From assembly GCF_003097515.1 (NCBI RefSeq), contig NZ_CP029188.1, forward strand, positions 1,178,001 to 1,242,000: a stretch of 64,000 bases of DNA, given 5' to 3'. Under the pieces are notes generated by a model. That model saw only the letters and a list, made by a program, of their open reading frames with translations, was not told the DNA's origin and searched no databases. Made by a program: the position numbers and the translations under genes. This document shows positions 8,189-17,638 of this stretch, piece by piece; position 1 is the stretch's first letter; each line of letters opens with the position of its first letter. Source of the DNA: Streptomyces tirandamycinicus (GTDB lineage: Bacteria > Actinomycetota > Actinomycetes > Streptomycetales > Streptomycetaceae).

Positions 8189-9511
8189 GTGAGCAGACCC
8201 CTTCCCCACCGGCCGGCCGCCGCCGTCCTGGGCGTGGTCCTCGTGGCCGCCGCAGCCCTCCCGGCCGCCGCCCACCCTCCCGCGTCGCCGGCCGAGCCCA
8301 CCGCACCCGCCCTGCCGGCCGTCACCCCCACCGCCGAGACGCCCACGCTGTACGACGACGAGGCGGGCGGCAACGCCGATGCCGACGACCCCGCGATCTG
8401 GCGCAACACCGCCGACCCCGGCCGCAGCCTGGTGATCGCGACGGCCAAGGAGGGCGGACTGCGGGTGTACGACCTCGACGCCCGGCCGCTGCAGTCGATC
8501 GCGGCACCCGGGCCCGCCGGCCCCGGCGACGCACCCGGCCGGTTCAACAACGTGGACCTCGTACACGGGCTGCGACTGCCGTCCGGCCGCGCCGACCTCG
8601 CGGTCACCAGCGACCGCGGGCACGACCGCCTCCGCATCCACCGCATCGACCGCGGACGCCCCGGCGGCCCCCTCACCGACATCACCGACCCCGCCGCACC
8701 GCCGATCTTCTCCCGCGACCAGGACGAGATCAACGAGCAGCGCACCGCCTACGGTCTCGCCACCTGGACCGACCGGGGAAGCGGCCGCTCCTACGCCCTG
8801 GTCAGCCGGCGCGCGAGCACCGAGATCGCGCTGGTGGAGCTGCGGCCGACCGCGGCGGGCACCGTCACCTACCGCACCGTGCGCACCCTCGCGCTGCCGT
8901 CCTCCTTCCGCCTGCCCGACGGCACCACATGGACGCCGTGCGGTGAGCCCGGGGACGCGCCCCAGGTGGAGGGCATGGTCGTCGACCCGGCGAACGGGAT
9001 GCTCTACGCCGGACAGGAGGACGTCGGGATCTGGCGCGTCCGGGCCGACCTCACCGGCACACCCCGGCTCGTCGACAAGGTCCGGGAGTACGGGGTCCCC
9101 GCCGCCTACGACGAGAAGACCGAGGAGTGCGTCGCGGGCGCGGACCCCGGCTTCGGCGGCACCCACCTGTCCGCCGACGTCGAAGGGCTGACCCTGCTCA
9201 CCGAGCCCGACGGCGACGGCTACATCCTGGCGTCGAGCCAGGGCGACGACACCTTCGCCCTGTACGACCGCGAGGTGGACGAGCGCAACGAGTACGAGGG
9301 AGGCTTCCGCGTCACCGCCGCCTCGTCCGCCCTCGACGGCGCCGAGGAGAGCGACGGCGCGGCCGTGCTCGACGCACCGCTCGGCCCGAAGTACCCGAAG
9401 GGCCTGCTCGTCGTGCAGGACGGGCACGACACACCCGGCGACGGCGACCGGGAGGCCACCGGCTTCACGTTCGTGGACCTCGGCGCCGTCAAGAAGCGCG
9501 CCGGCCTCTGA
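8189..9511 (+). CDS. Secreted beta-propeller 3-phytase
   Basis: A 440-residue exported enzyme of the alkaline beta-propeller phytase family, which releases phosphate from myo-inositol hexakisphosphate using Ca2+. A Sec signal peptide occupies residues 1-29. The mature protein shows the family pattern: DDPAIWRN..DPGRSLVIATAKEGGLRVYDL, FNNVDLVHGL, EGMVVDPANGMLYAGQEDVGIW, SADVEGLTLL and GYILASSQGD. The GTG at 8189 is preceded by GGAGG with 8-nt spacing. Its place near pstSCAB fits a phosphate-scavenging role, probably under PhoP control (inferred). Confidence 0.92.
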   Translation: MSRPLPHRPAAAVLGVVLVAAAALPAAAHPPASPAEPTAPALPAVTPTAETPTLYDDEAGGNADADDPAIWRNTADPGRSLVIATAKEGGLRVYDLDARPLQSIAAPGPAGPGDAPGRFNNVDLVHGLRLPSGRADLAVTSDRGHDRLRIHRIDRGRPGGPLTDITDPAAPPIFSRDQDEINEQRTAYGLATWTDRGSGRSYALVSRRASTEIALVELRPTAAGTVTYRTVRTLALPSSFRLPDGTTWTPCGEPGDAPQVEGMVVDPANGMLYAGQEDVGIWRVRADLTGTPRLVDKVREYGVPAAYDEKTEECVAGADPGFGGTHLSADVEGLTLLTEPDGDGYILASSQGDDTFALYDREVDERNEYEGGFRVTAASSALDGAEESDGAAVLDAPLGPKYPKGLLVVQDGHDTPGDGDREATGFTFVDLGAVKKRAGL

Positions 9512-9640
9512 CCCAGCGGCCTCACGCACGGGGAGGGTGCCCCGGCAGGACCGCCGGGGCACCCACGGGCCCGGCAGGACCGCCGGGGGCGCCCACGGGT
9601 CCGGCCCGAGGCCGGGGCACCCACGGGTCCGGCCCGGGGC

Positions 9641-9668
9641 CGGGCGGCCCCGGTGCCGGGGCCGCCCG
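9641..9668. terminator. Hairpin between convergent phytase and DUF72 genes
   Basis: A 13-bp perfect GC inverted repeat (9641-9653 and 9656-9668) with a minimal loop lies at the junction of the convergent genes. The preceding 100 bp holds loose repeats of a Gly/Pro-type unit (around 9540-9640). Confidence 0.65.
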
Positions 9669-9681
9669 GAGGCCGGGACCG

Positions 9682-10452
9682 TCAGCCCGTGATGTTCGGT
9701 GTACGGGTCACGCTCCGGCCCGCGGCGGCCGCGGACCGGGCGAACCGCGCGGCGTCCACGACGGCCGCCCCCGCGGTGTCGTTGTTGAAGTACACGTACA
9801 CGTCGTCCGCGTCGCCCCAGCAGCCGGACACCCGCCGGACCCACGCCGCCAGCGCCTGGCGGCCGTAGCGCGGTGGCGGCTGGGCGAGACCGCCGTGGAG
9901 GCGCAGATAGCCCCAGTCCGCCGTGCGCCACAGCGGAGCGACGGGGCGGGACCCCCGGTCCGCCCAGCACAGCGCGCTCCGGTGCCGCTCCAGCACCGCC
10001 CGGAGGTCCCGCTCCGCGTCCCACCACGAGGGGTGGCGCAGCTCGACGGCGACCCGGACGCGGCGGGGGAAGCAGCGGAGGCACGCCTCCAGCGCCGCGG
10101 TGTCCTCACGGAAGTTCGGCGGGAGCTGCAGCAGTACGGGACCGAGCCGGCCGCCGAGCCCTTCGGCCCGGTCCATCAGCCGGCCCACCGGCTCCTCGGG
10201 ATCGTGCAGCCGCTTCAGGTGCGTCAGATAGCGGCTCGCCTTGACCGTCATGACGAAGTCCTCCGGTGTGCGCTCGCGCCAGGAGGCGAAGACGTCCTCG
10301 GCGGGGAGGCGGTAGAAGGCGTTGTTGTTCTCCACCGTGGCGAACCGGCGGGCGTACTCCTCCAGCCACAGCCGCTGCGGCACCCGGGCCGGGTAGAGGA
10401 CGCCGCGCCAGTCCTTGTACTGCCATCCCGAGGTTCCGACGAGCAGGGGCAT
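9682..10452 (-). CDS. DUF72 family protein (TIM-barrel, YecE-like)
   Basis: A 256-residue protein with the DUF72 pattern: VGTSGWQYKDWRGVLYP at the N-terminus, then FATVENNNAFYRLP, FVMTVKASRYLTHLKRL, GPVLLQLPPNF, VAVELRHPSWW and, near the end, DVYVYFNND. The fold is a TIM barrel; its biochemical function is not established, although related proteins have been tied to Fe-S or DNA-repair contexts. The ATG at 10452 starts exactly at the conserved N-terminus. Confidence 0.9.
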   Translation of the reverse strand: MPLLVGTSGWQYKDWRGVLYPARVPQRLWLEEYARRFATVENNNAFYRLPAEDVFASWRERTPEDFVMTVKASRYLTHLKRLHDPEEPVGRLMDRAEGLGGRLGPVLLQLPPNFREDTAALEACLRCFPRRVRVAVELRHPSWWDAERDLRAVLERHRSALCWADRGSRPVAPLWRTADWGYLRLHGGLAQPPPRYGRQALAAWVRRVSGCWGDADDVYVYFNNDTAGAAVVDAARFARSAAAAGRSVTRTPNITG

Positions 10453-10496
10453 GCAGGGATCCGTGCCCCGCGCGCGGCCGGACGTACCGTCTGTAC

Positions 10497-10567
10497 GGAT
10501 GACGGATGACGGATGACGGATGACGCCTGGCAGATGACGGATGACGGATGACGTCTGACAGATGACG
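10497..10567. repeat. 7-bp tandem repeat (gacggat-type)
   Basis: About eight near-perfect copies of a gacggat/gatgacg heptamer lie between the DUF72 and pstB genes. They are interrupted twice by gcctggca/gtctgaca variants. No gene is seen in this 164-bp gap. Confidence 0.7.
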
Positions 10568-10616
10568 AACATTGTCAGCTCGTTCGCGGTGAGCAGCCTC
10601 ACCTCGGTGCCGGAGG

Positions 10617-11468
<852 letters not shown>

Positions 11469-11505
11469 GGCGCTTCCTCGTACGGGGTCTTCGGTGGCAC
11501 GGCGG

Positions 11506-12405
11506 TCACCAGCGGTGGGTGAAGTGGTTGCGCAGCCAGATCGCCAGCGAGTTCATCACCAGCAGGATCACCAGCAGGACGACGATCGCGGCGGACGCGA
11601 GCGCGGTGAACTCGGCGCGGGACTGGCTGATCCAGTTGAAGATCTGGATCGGCAGCACCGTGAACTGGCTCTGCACACCGGTCGGGTTGAACGTGATGAA
11701 GGTCAGTCCGCCGAGCAGCAGCAGCGGCGCGGCCTCCCCGATCGCGCGGGACAGCGCGAGGATCGAGCCGGTCGCCATGCCGGGCACGGCGGCGGGCAGC
11801 ACCTGGCGCCAGATGGTCTGCCACCGGGTGGCGCCCAGCGAGAGGGAGGCCTGGCGGATGGACTGGGGCACTGCCCGGATCGCCTCCCTGGAGGAGATGA
11901 TCACGATGGGCAGTACCAGCAGGGACAGCGTGAGGGACGCGGTGAGCACGGTCTGGCCGAAGCCCAGTCCGCGGGAGATCACGCCCAGGCCGAGGATTCC
12001 GTAGACGATGGAGGGGACGGCCGCCAGGTTCTGGATGTTGATCTCGACCGCCCGGTTCCACCACCGGTCGCGGTCGGCGTACTCCTCCAGGTAGATCGCG
12101 GTGAGCACCCCGGTCGGCAGGCAGTACAGGGCGGTGAAGGAGATGACCCAGATCGTGCCCGTGATCGCCGACTGGGCGCCGGCGTTCGACGGGTCGATGA
12201 TGTCCGGGAAGTTGGTCCACAGCTTCGAGTTCAGCCGGGGCCAGCCCTCGACCACCACGTAGGTGAGCAGGCCCACCAGGAAGAGCACCCCGATGGCGAG
12301 CGAGGCCCACAGGCTGAGCCGGAAGAACTGCTCGCGCAGCGGTGTGCGCCGCCCCTTGAGGCGGGGGGCCTCGGGCGGGTCGGCGGTGACCGCGGTGGGG
12401 ATCAT
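11506..12405 (-). CDS. pstA: Phosphate ABC transporter permease PstA
   Basis: A 299-residue inner-membrane permease with six predicted helices. The family EAA-type loop reads [17 protein letters not shown], preceded by [23 protein letters not shown]. Together with PstC it forms the phosphate channel. Its ATG overlaps the pstC stop codon (ATGA at 12402-12405), indicating translational coupling. Confidence 0.95.
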   Translation of the reverse strand: MIPTAVTADPPEAPRLKGRRTPLREQFFRLSLWASLAIGVLFLVGLLTYVVVEGWPRLNSKLWTNFPDIIDPSNAGAQSAITGTIWVISFTALYCLPTGVLTAIYLEEYADRDRWWNRAVEINIQNLAAVPSIVYGILGLGVISRGLGFGQTVLTASLTLSLLVLPIVIISSREAIRAVPQSIRQASLSLGATRWQTIWRQVLPAAVPGMATGSILALSRAIGEAAPLLLLGGLTFITFNPTGVQSQFTVLPIQIFNWISQSRAEFTALASAAIVVLLVILLVMNSLAIWLRNHFTHRW

Positions 12406-13352
12406 TCGTACACCTCGCGGTAGCGGCGCACCAGGCGGATGCTGATCAGGTTCATCACCAGGGTGATGGCGAAGAGCAGCAGGCCCACGGCGAAGATCGT
12501 CTGGTAGCCCGTGGAGCCGGTGGGCAGGTCGCCGATGCCGGCCGCGGCGATGAACGCGGTCATCGTCTGCATGCCCTCGAGCGGGTTGAAGGTGAGGTTC
12601 GGGCGGCCGCCGGCCGCGATGGCCACGATCATCGTCTCCCCGATGGCGCGGGAGACCCCGAGGACGACGGCGGCGACGATGCCGGAGAGGGCCGCCGGGA
12701 ACACGACCCTGGTGGAGACCTGCATGCGCGAGGAGCCCAGGGCGTAGGCGCCGTCGCGCAGCGAGCGGGGCACGGCGGCCATGGAGTCCTCGGCCAGCGA
12801 CGCGATCGTCGGGATGATCATGATGCCCATGACGAAGCCGGCCGAGAGGGCGTTGAAGACCTGGGGTGGGTCGCCGCCCGGCCAGTACCGCTGGAGGAGC
12901 GGGGTGATGGCCCGGAGTGCGAAGAAGCCGTAGACGACGGTCGGGATGCCGGCGAGGACCTCCAGTACGGGCTTGAAGATGCCGCGGACCCGGTGACTTG
13001 CGTACTCGCTGAGGTACACGGCCGCGCCGAGGCCGAGCGGGACGGCCACGAGCAGTGCGATGACCGTGACCACCAGCGTGGCCGTCACCAGCGGCAGGAC
13101 GCCGAACTGCGGCGGTTCGAACAGCGGGGACCAGTCGGTGCCGGTGATGAACTTCCCGAAGTCCACCTTGCCGAAGAAGTCCACCACCGGCGGGATCAGC
13201 GCGACGACGATACCGACGGTGGTCAGTACCGAGACGAGCGCGGCGGCCACCAGCAGGACCCTGACCGCCCGCTCGCCCCAGCGCGACTGCGAGCGCCTCA
13301 GGAAGCCGGGGCTGCCGGGAGCGGCCCGTCGACGCCGTGTCCGCGGGGTCAT
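12402..13352 (-). CDS. pstC: Phosphate ABC transporter permease PstC
   Basis: A 316-residue permease partner of PstA. A basic N-terminus precedes a first membrane helix at about residues 27-55. The periplasmic loop contains FITGTDWSPLF, and the cytoplasmic coupling loop reads GVSRAIGETMIVAIAAGG. The ATG at 13352 was chosen because it overlaps the pstS stop (ATGA at 13349-13352); the open frame upstream is antisense to pstS. Confidence 0.95.
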   Translation of the reverse strand: MTPRTRRRRAAPGSPGFLRRSQSRWGERAVRVLLVAAALVSVLTTVGIVVALIPPVVDFFGKVDFGKFITGTDWSPLFEPPQFGVLPLVTATLVVTVIALLVAVPLGLGAAVYLSEYASHRVRGIFKPVLEVLAGIPTVVYGFFALRAITPLLQRYWPGGDPPQVFNALSAGFVMGIMIIPTIASLAEDSMAAVPRSLRDGAYALGSSRMQVSTRVVFPAALSGIVAAVVLGVSRAIGETMIVAIAAGGRPNLTFNPLEGMQTMTAFIAAAGIGDLPTGSTGYQTIFAVGLLLFAITLVMNLISIRLVRRYREVYE

Positions 13353-14314
13353 GCCGTGTGCTCCTGGCGCAGTCTCGTCAGGTCCTGCCGCAGTTCGGCC
13401 TCCTGGCCGGGGCTGAGCGGGACGAACTGGGCGGCCCTGGCGATGTCGGCGTTGTTGTCGACGTAGTACTCGACGAACTCCTCGACCTCCCTCCGGTCGA
13501 GAGCGGCGGCGCTCGGATAGATGAGGAGGGGCCGCGACAGGGGCCGGTAGGTGCCGTTCTGGACGGTGGTCTGCGTCGGCGCGACGCAGCCGTTCCCGCC
13601 GTCGATCTCGAGGAGCCGCAGCTTGTCCCGGTTCTCCTCGTAGTACGACAGGCCGAAGTAGCCCATGCCGCCCTTCGAGCCGGAGACGCCCTGCACGGTG
13701 ACGTTGTCGTCCTCGCTCGGGGAGTAGTCGGTGCGGGACCGGCCCTCCTTGCCGTTGACGGCCTGGGTGAAGTAGTCGAAGGTGCCGGAGTCGGTGCCGG
13801 GACCGAACAGCTCCAGTTCGACGTCCGGGAAGGCCGGGTCGACCTGGTTCCAGTTGTCGATCCGGGAGCCGGGCTCCCAGATCCTGCGCAGCTGCTCGAC
13901 GGTGAGGCAGTCGGCGAAGTCGTTGTCCTTGCTCACGACGACGGCCAGGCCGTCGTTGGCGATCCGCAACTCCTCGTACGTCACGCCCTTCTCCGCGCAG
14001 TGGGCCTGCTCCTCGGCGGTGATCTGCCGTGAGGCGTCGGCGATGTCGGTCTCGCCGTTGCAGAACTTCTCGAAGCCGCCGCCGGTGCCGGATGTGCCGA
14101 CCGTGATCCGTACGCCGGGGTTGTGCTGCTGGAAGAGCTGGGCGGCCGCCGTGGACAGCGGGGCCACCGTGCTGGAGCCGTCCACCTTGATCGTGCCGGA
14201 GACCCCGTCGCCGGAACCGGCGTCGGCGCCGCCGCACGCGCCCGCGGCCACCACGACGGCGGCGGCCAGGAGCGCGCGTGCCGCGGCCCGGCGCGGGGAA
14301 CGGGGGATGTTCAC
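13349..14314 (-). CDS. pstS: Phosphate-binding lipoprotein PstS
   Basis: A 321-residue substrate-binding protein. The signal peptide ends in a lipobox-like AGAC, with Cys27 the likely lipid anchor. The mature domain has the phosphate-binding motifs DGSSTVAPLS, GTSGTGGGFEKFCNGETDIADASR and the late GTDSGTFDYF. The GTG at 14314 was chosen because the signal peptide starts there; an open frame extends far upstream but is non-coding in character. First gene of the pst operon. Confidence 0.95.
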   Translation of the reverse strand: MNIPRSPRRAAARALLAAAVVVAAGACGGADAGSGDGVSGTIKVDGSSTVAPLSTAAAQLFQQHNPGVRITVGTSGTGGGFEKFCNGETDIADASRQITAEEQAHCAEKGVTYEELRIANDGLAVVVSKDNDFADCLTVEQLRRIWEPGSRIDNWNQVDPAFPDVELELFGPGTDSGTFDYFTQAVNGKEGRSRTDYSPSEDDNVTVQGVSGSKGGMGYFGLSYYEENRDKLRLLEIDGGNGCVAPTQTTVQNGTYRPLSRPLLIYPSAAALDRREVEEFVEYYVDNNADIARAAQFVPLSPGQEAELRQDLTRLRQEHTA

Positions 14315-14387
14315 GTCAGCTCTCGATCCTCGTCTGCGCACTCGCCGGTCGTCCGTGCCGGAGCCCGTCCAACGGCCGCCAGAAGCG

Positions 14388-14432
14388 ACAAAGTACCCCA
14401 TAAGGTTACGAACGAACAGAGGTTCACGCGAC
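14388..14432 (-). promoter_or_regulatory. Candidate pst promoter with PhoP-box-like repeats
   Basis: On the minus strand a TACTTT box (14395-14390) could serve as -10, about 75 nt upstream of the pstS start. Just upstream lie GTTCGTTCG (minus strand) and GGTTCACGCG (plus strand, 14421-14430), which resemble GTTCACC-type PhoP repeats. The 11-bp phasing of known boxes is not clean, so this is tentative. Confidence 0.35.
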
Positions 14433-14459
14433 TGACGAGGCCGACGGCGGGCGAGGGGT

Positions 14460-15171
14460 GATCCCGTCCGGTGCGGGAGGGAGGGCGGCGGGGGTTCCCG
14501 CCCGGTGCGGGAGGGCGAACGCGGAGGTGATCGCGGAGGACGGGAGACGGCTGTCGGCGAGGGTGGCCGCACGGGCCGGCCCGGGGCCGCAGGGGGCGGC
14601 GGGCGGCCGGTGGCCGGTGGGGCCCGGAACGGAGACCGGCGGGGTCCGGAACGGAGACCGGCGGGATCCGGCGGGGGTGCCGTGGTGCACCGGCGGCGCG
14701 GTCCGGGGCCGACCGGAAGCCGGTGCGGCGCGCGGGCGCTCCCTGCGTTCGCTCGTTCGCTTGTCGGGGTGGGCCGGGGCGGGGCCGTGCGGGCCGGGGT
14801 CGGGGTCGGATCGTCCGGGCCGGTCCGTCCGGCAACGGGCTCCCCGGAAGAGGCGGCGGGCGCCGGGCCGTACGGGCCGGGGCGGAGCAGGGGGCGTGCG
14901 GCCGGGGAAGGGTCCGGTGGGACGCCGTGGGTTCGCCGTCCTGCCGCGGAGCCACGAGGTGCCGTGGCTCCGCGGATGGGTGCTGCCCGGGTACGGCCGG
15001 AGGCCGTCGCTCCCGGTGGCACCGTCCGTGCGGCGTCCGTCCCCGTGGCGTCCTTGCGGCGACGCCCGTCCGTCGGTGCGGCGACGCCCGTCCGTCCGTG
15101 CGGCGCCTTCCCTCTCGGTGGCGTCCGTGCGGTGCCGCTCGCCCCGACGGCGCCGTGCCGGCCGGGCCGCG
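14460..15171. other. Long GC-rich intergenic region, no supported gene
   Basis: About 710 bp between the pst promoter and the small membrane gene. All six frames are open over long stretches only because stop codons are rare at this GC content, and translations are Gly/Arg/Pro-rich without motifs. Short duplications occur, such as the ggggtccggaacggagaccgg-type unit near 14638-14665 and tcggtgcggcgacg-type units near 15055-15100. Confidence 0.5.
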
Positions 15172-15429
15172 CTACTCGACGGAGCGCATCATCTTCTCCA
15201 TCGAGGCGATCGAGGCGCGGGCCACCGTCAGTTCCTCCAGCGTGCGCCGGTGCAGCTCGACGTTGTCCTCCAGCAACTCGGCGTACTTGGCCGCCAGCCG
15301 CTTGTACTGGTCCTCCCGGGTCGCGAGCATCCTGGCCCGCCAGGTCGCGGCGACCTGCCGCACGGCGACCACCAGGAAGAGGAAGACGCCGGCGGCGCCG
15401 ATCGCTCCGGCCCAGTCCGTTGAGTTCAT
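15172..15429 (-). CDS. Small membrane-anchored coiled-coil protein
   Basis: An 85-residue protein with one N-terminal membrane helix (residues about 8-26, AIGAAGVFLFLVVAVRQVA) and a charged helical C-terminus predicted as coiled coil (DQYKRLAAKYAELLEDNVELHRRTLEEL). No catalytic motif is seen. Its ATG overlaps the stop of the ArsR-like gene by 4 bp (15426-15429), so the two are co-translated. Small TM plus coiled-coil partners of ArsR-like regulators occur in Streptomyces, but I know of no defined function. Confidence 0.82.
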   Translation of the reverse strand: MNSTDWAGAIGAAGVFLFLVVAVRQVAATWRARMLATREDQYKRLAAKYAELLEDNVELHRRTLEELTVARASIASMEKMMRSVE

Positions 15430-15785
15430 TTCGCCGTCTCCTTCACGGTCTCCTTCTCCTCCTGGGTGATCGTCGCGGCCGCTCGTACGACCGCTTCCGG
15501 GGTCAGTGCGACGGCGAACGGGGTGACCTCGAAGTACTTCACGGCCTTTCCGTCCGCCGCGTGCTCGAGTGAGCCGATGACGAGCCCGGCGGCCTCCAGT
15601 CGCTGCAGGTGCATGTGCAGCAGAGGCCGTCCGATGCCCAGCTCCCTGGCGAGACTGCTGACGTAGTCGCGGCCGCCCTCGACGAGAGCCGCGACGATCC
15701 GCAGCCGGTGCGGATTGCCGAGGGCCGCGAGGATCCGCAGCAACTCGTCCCCGGTCGGGTGCGGGGCCGTGCCTCCGGTCATCAC
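15426..15785 (-). CDS. ArsR-like winged-helix transcriptional regulator
   Basis: A 119-residue winged-helix protein. RILAALGNPHRLRIVAALVEGG leads into the recognition region VSSLARELGIGRPLLHMHLQRLEAAGLV and the wing. The C-terminus (EAVVRAAATITQEEKETVKE) is an extended helix. There is no metal-binding cysteine pair, so it probably senses something other than a soft metal, or responds through its membrane partner. Two matching palindromes upstream suggest autoregulation. The ATG at 15785 follows a GGGAG site. Confidence 0.88.
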   Translation of the reverse strand: MMTGGTAPHPTGDELLRILAALGNPHRLRIVAALVEGGRDYVSSLARELGIGRPLLHMHLQRLEAAGLVIGSLEHAADGKAVKYFEVTPFAVALTPEAVVRAAATITQEEKETVKETAK

Positions 15786-15803
15786 GCTCCCTTCGCGGCT
15801 ACC

Positions 15804-15821
15804 TGTCAGTCAAAGCTGACA
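15804..15821. promoter_or_regulatory. Proximal operator palindrome TGTCA-N8-TGACA
   Basis: A palindrome (15804-15821) lies 19 bp upstream of the ArsR-like start codon. The inner bases extend the arms to TGTCAG/CTGACA. It matches a second copy 32 bp away, three helical turns centre to centre. It probably overlaps the -10 region of the minus-strand promoter. Confidence 0.7.
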
Positions 15822-15835
15822 CCCTCGGGTGCGCC

Positions 15836-15853
15836 TGTCAAAGGGAACTGACA
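15836..15853. promoter_or_regulatory. Distal operator palindrome TGTCA-N8-TGACA
   Basis: A second copy of the same arms and spacing. On the minus strand it includes a consensus TTGACA (15841-15836), so binding here would occlude a -35 box. Two equal-spaced sites fit an ArsR dimer pair autorepressing its operon. Confidence 0.7.
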
Positions 15854-15910
15854 CGTCTCAGGGGTGAACGGGGGAGATCTCAGGGACGCCTCGGGGTCGG
15901 GGCGACGGGA

Positions 15911-15951
15911 AGGCCCCTGGAATCCGACGCTCCGGCGGATTCCAGGGGCCT
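15911..15951 (-). terminator. Strong terminator downstream of the ribA homologue
   Basis: A 16-bp perfect inverted repeat (15911-15926 and 15936-15951) with a 9-nt loop lies about 40 bp after the stop of the leftward GTP cyclohydrolase gene. It insulates that gene from the ArsR operon. Confidence 0.88.
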
Positions 15952-15989
15952 TTCGGGGTACGGGACGCGGCCCGCCGGGCGGTCCCCGG

Positions 15990-16661
15990 TCAGGACTGGT
16001 CCGCCGTGCGGTCCAGCAGGGGGCGGTCGAGGTGGGGGAGCAGATGGCCCATGCGCTCCCGCTTGGCCCGCAGATAGACGATGTTCTCCTCGCGGGGCTG
16101 CGTCAGCAGCGGGACCTGCTCGCTCACCTCGATGCCGTGCCGCAGCAGCGCCTCCCGCTTGAGCGGGTTGTTCGACATCAGCCGTACCGACCTGACGCCG
16201 AGATCGTGCAGCATGTCCGCCGCGACTCCGTAGTCGCGGGAGTCGACGGGGAGGCCGAGCGCGAGATTCGCCTCGACGGTGTCCATTCCCTCCGCCTGGA
16301 GCTGCATCGCCTGAAGTTTGGCGAGCAGGCCGATACCTCGTCCCTCGTGGCCCTGGAGGTACACGAGAACGCCGCGGCCCTCGCTGACGATCGCGCGCAG
16401 CGCCGCGGACAGCTGGTCGCCGCACTCGCAGTGGCGCGATCCGAACGCGTCGCCGGTCAGGCACTCCGAATGCAGCCGGGCGAGTACGTCCTCTCCCGTG
16501 ATGTCGCCGTATGCCAGCGCGATTTGCTCGTCACCGCGAATGCGATCCAGGTAGCCGATGGCGCGGAAAACACCATAAGTGGTGGACAGTTGGACTGTTG
16601 CCATGCGCTCGGTGTTCTTGACGCGAGCGTTCATGCGGAGAGTGCCATCGCTGTCTGTCAT
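15990..16661 (-). CDS. ribA: GTP cyclohydrolase II homologue, Met-variant (FAPy-forming type)
   Basis: A 223-residue GTP cyclohydrolase II fold. The zinc site is HSECLTGDAFGSRHCECG (Cys67, Cys78, Cys80), followed by HEGRGIG and DTVEAN. The tyrosine of the classical KIRAYAL motif (Tyr105 in E. coli RibA) is replaced by Met119 in KLQAMQL. In S. coelicolor a paralogue with this Tyr-to-Met change is reported to stop at the formylated intermediate FAPy rather than releasing formate; that is recalled, not checked. It is divergent from a creatininase-family gene and a RibD-type reductase, so it probably feeds a specialised pathway, not housekeeping riboflavin. Confidence 0.9.
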   Translation of the reverse strand: MTDSDGTLRMNARVKNTERMATVQLSTTYGVFRAIGYLDRIRGDEQIALAYGDITGEDVLARLHSECLTGDAFGSRHCECGDQLSAALRAIVSEGRGVLVYLQGHEGRGIGLLAKLQAMQLQAEGMDTVEANLALGLPVDSRDYGVAADMLHDLGVRSVRLMSNNPLKREALLRHGIEVSEQVPLLTQPREENIVYLRAKRERMGHLLPHLDRPLLDRTADQS

Positions 16662-16798
16662 GGCCGGATCCTATCGGGTAGCCTCTGGCGGGAGTTGTCT
16701 TCGGTGTGGAGATCTCGACTGAATGGTTTTTGAGACCGGTTCAGATCGGCGGCATCTCATGGAACGCGGAAAGTGCACGGAAGGAAAGGGGCGGGAAC

Positions 16799-17638
16799 AT
16801 GACCGACCCGCAGGAAAGGCCGCTGCAGGAAGGGCTGCTGCAGGAAGGGCTTCTGCAGGAAGGGCCGCCGGAACCAGGGCCGAGGCCGCCGGAGCCGGGA
16901 CCGCTGCCGTGGGACACGACCGGCGACGCGGGTGTGCGGCGGGCGGACGTCGCGATCCTGCCGATCGGCAGCTTCGAGCAGCACGGCCCGTATCTCCCCC
17001 TGGCCACCGACACGTTGATCGCGTGCGCGATCGCCCGGGAGGTCGCCGCCGCGTACCCGGTCCACCGGTTGCCGCCGCTGACGTTCTCCTGTTCGCACGA
17101 GCACTCCGCCTGGCCGGGGACCGTCAGCATTTCCGCCACGACGCTCTGTGCCGTGGTGCGGGACATCGCCGAATCGCTCCGCCGTTCCGGCGTCCGGAAT
17201 CTCGTACTGGTCAACGGGCACGGCGGAAACTATGTGCTGCGCAACGTGGTTCAGGAATCCCTCGGTACCGGTACCCGTATGGCGCTTTTCCCGGGATCGG
17301 CCGACTGGGGTGCCGCGCGCGAACGCGCCGGCGTGGAGACACCGTCGCACAGTGATATGCACGCGGGTGAAGTGGAGACCTCTATTCTTCTGCACGACTG
17401 TCCCGAACTCGTACGCCCCGGTCATATGACCTCCGATTTCCTCGCCGACGACCGGGAGCATTTGCTCACCGTCGGTCTGCGCCCCTACACGGACACCGGT
17501 GTGGTCGGCCGGCCTTCCCTGGCGTCGGCCGAGAAGGGTAAGGAATTGCTCGCCTCTCTCACCGGCTCCTTCGGCGGGTACTTCTCGTTGCTGGTGCCGG
17601 AACGTTCCGCCGGCCCGGCCGGGGAGGGGGCCCGATGA
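16799..17638 (+). CDS. Creatininase-family amidohydrolase, ArfB-like (possible FAPy deformylase)
   Basis: A 279-residue metal-dependent amidohydrolase. The metal site is recognisable as GSFEQHGPYLPLATD (Glu60, His62, Asp71), then NGHGGN and HAGEVETS. The archaeal relative ArfB deformylates FAPy nucleotide after GTP cyclohydrolase III, so beside a FAPy-type GTP cyclohydrolase the same reaction is the best guess. The first 35 residues are a Pro-rich leader with three LQEG repeats. The ATG at 16799 has an AAGGAAAGGGG site. It overlaps the reductase gene by 4 bp (ATGA). Confidence 0.86.
   Translation: MTDPQERPLQEGLLQEGLLQEGPPEPGPRPPEPGPLPWDTTGDAGVRRADVAILPIGSFEQHGPYLPLATDTLIACAIAREVAAAYPVHRLPPLTFSCSHEHSAWPGTVSISATTLCAVVRDIAESLRRSGVRNLVLVNGHGGNYVLRNVVQESLGTGTRMALFPGSADWGAARERAGVETPSHSDMHAGEVETSILLHDCPELVRPGHMTSDFLADDREHLLTVGLRPYTDTGVVGRPSLASAEKGKELLASLTGSFGGYFSLLVPERSAGPAGEGAR

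Noticed and set aside
14458..15423. Plus-strand frames between pstS and the small membrane gene
   Set aside because: Arg/Gly/Ala-rich translations with all frames open; no start site context, no homology recognised.
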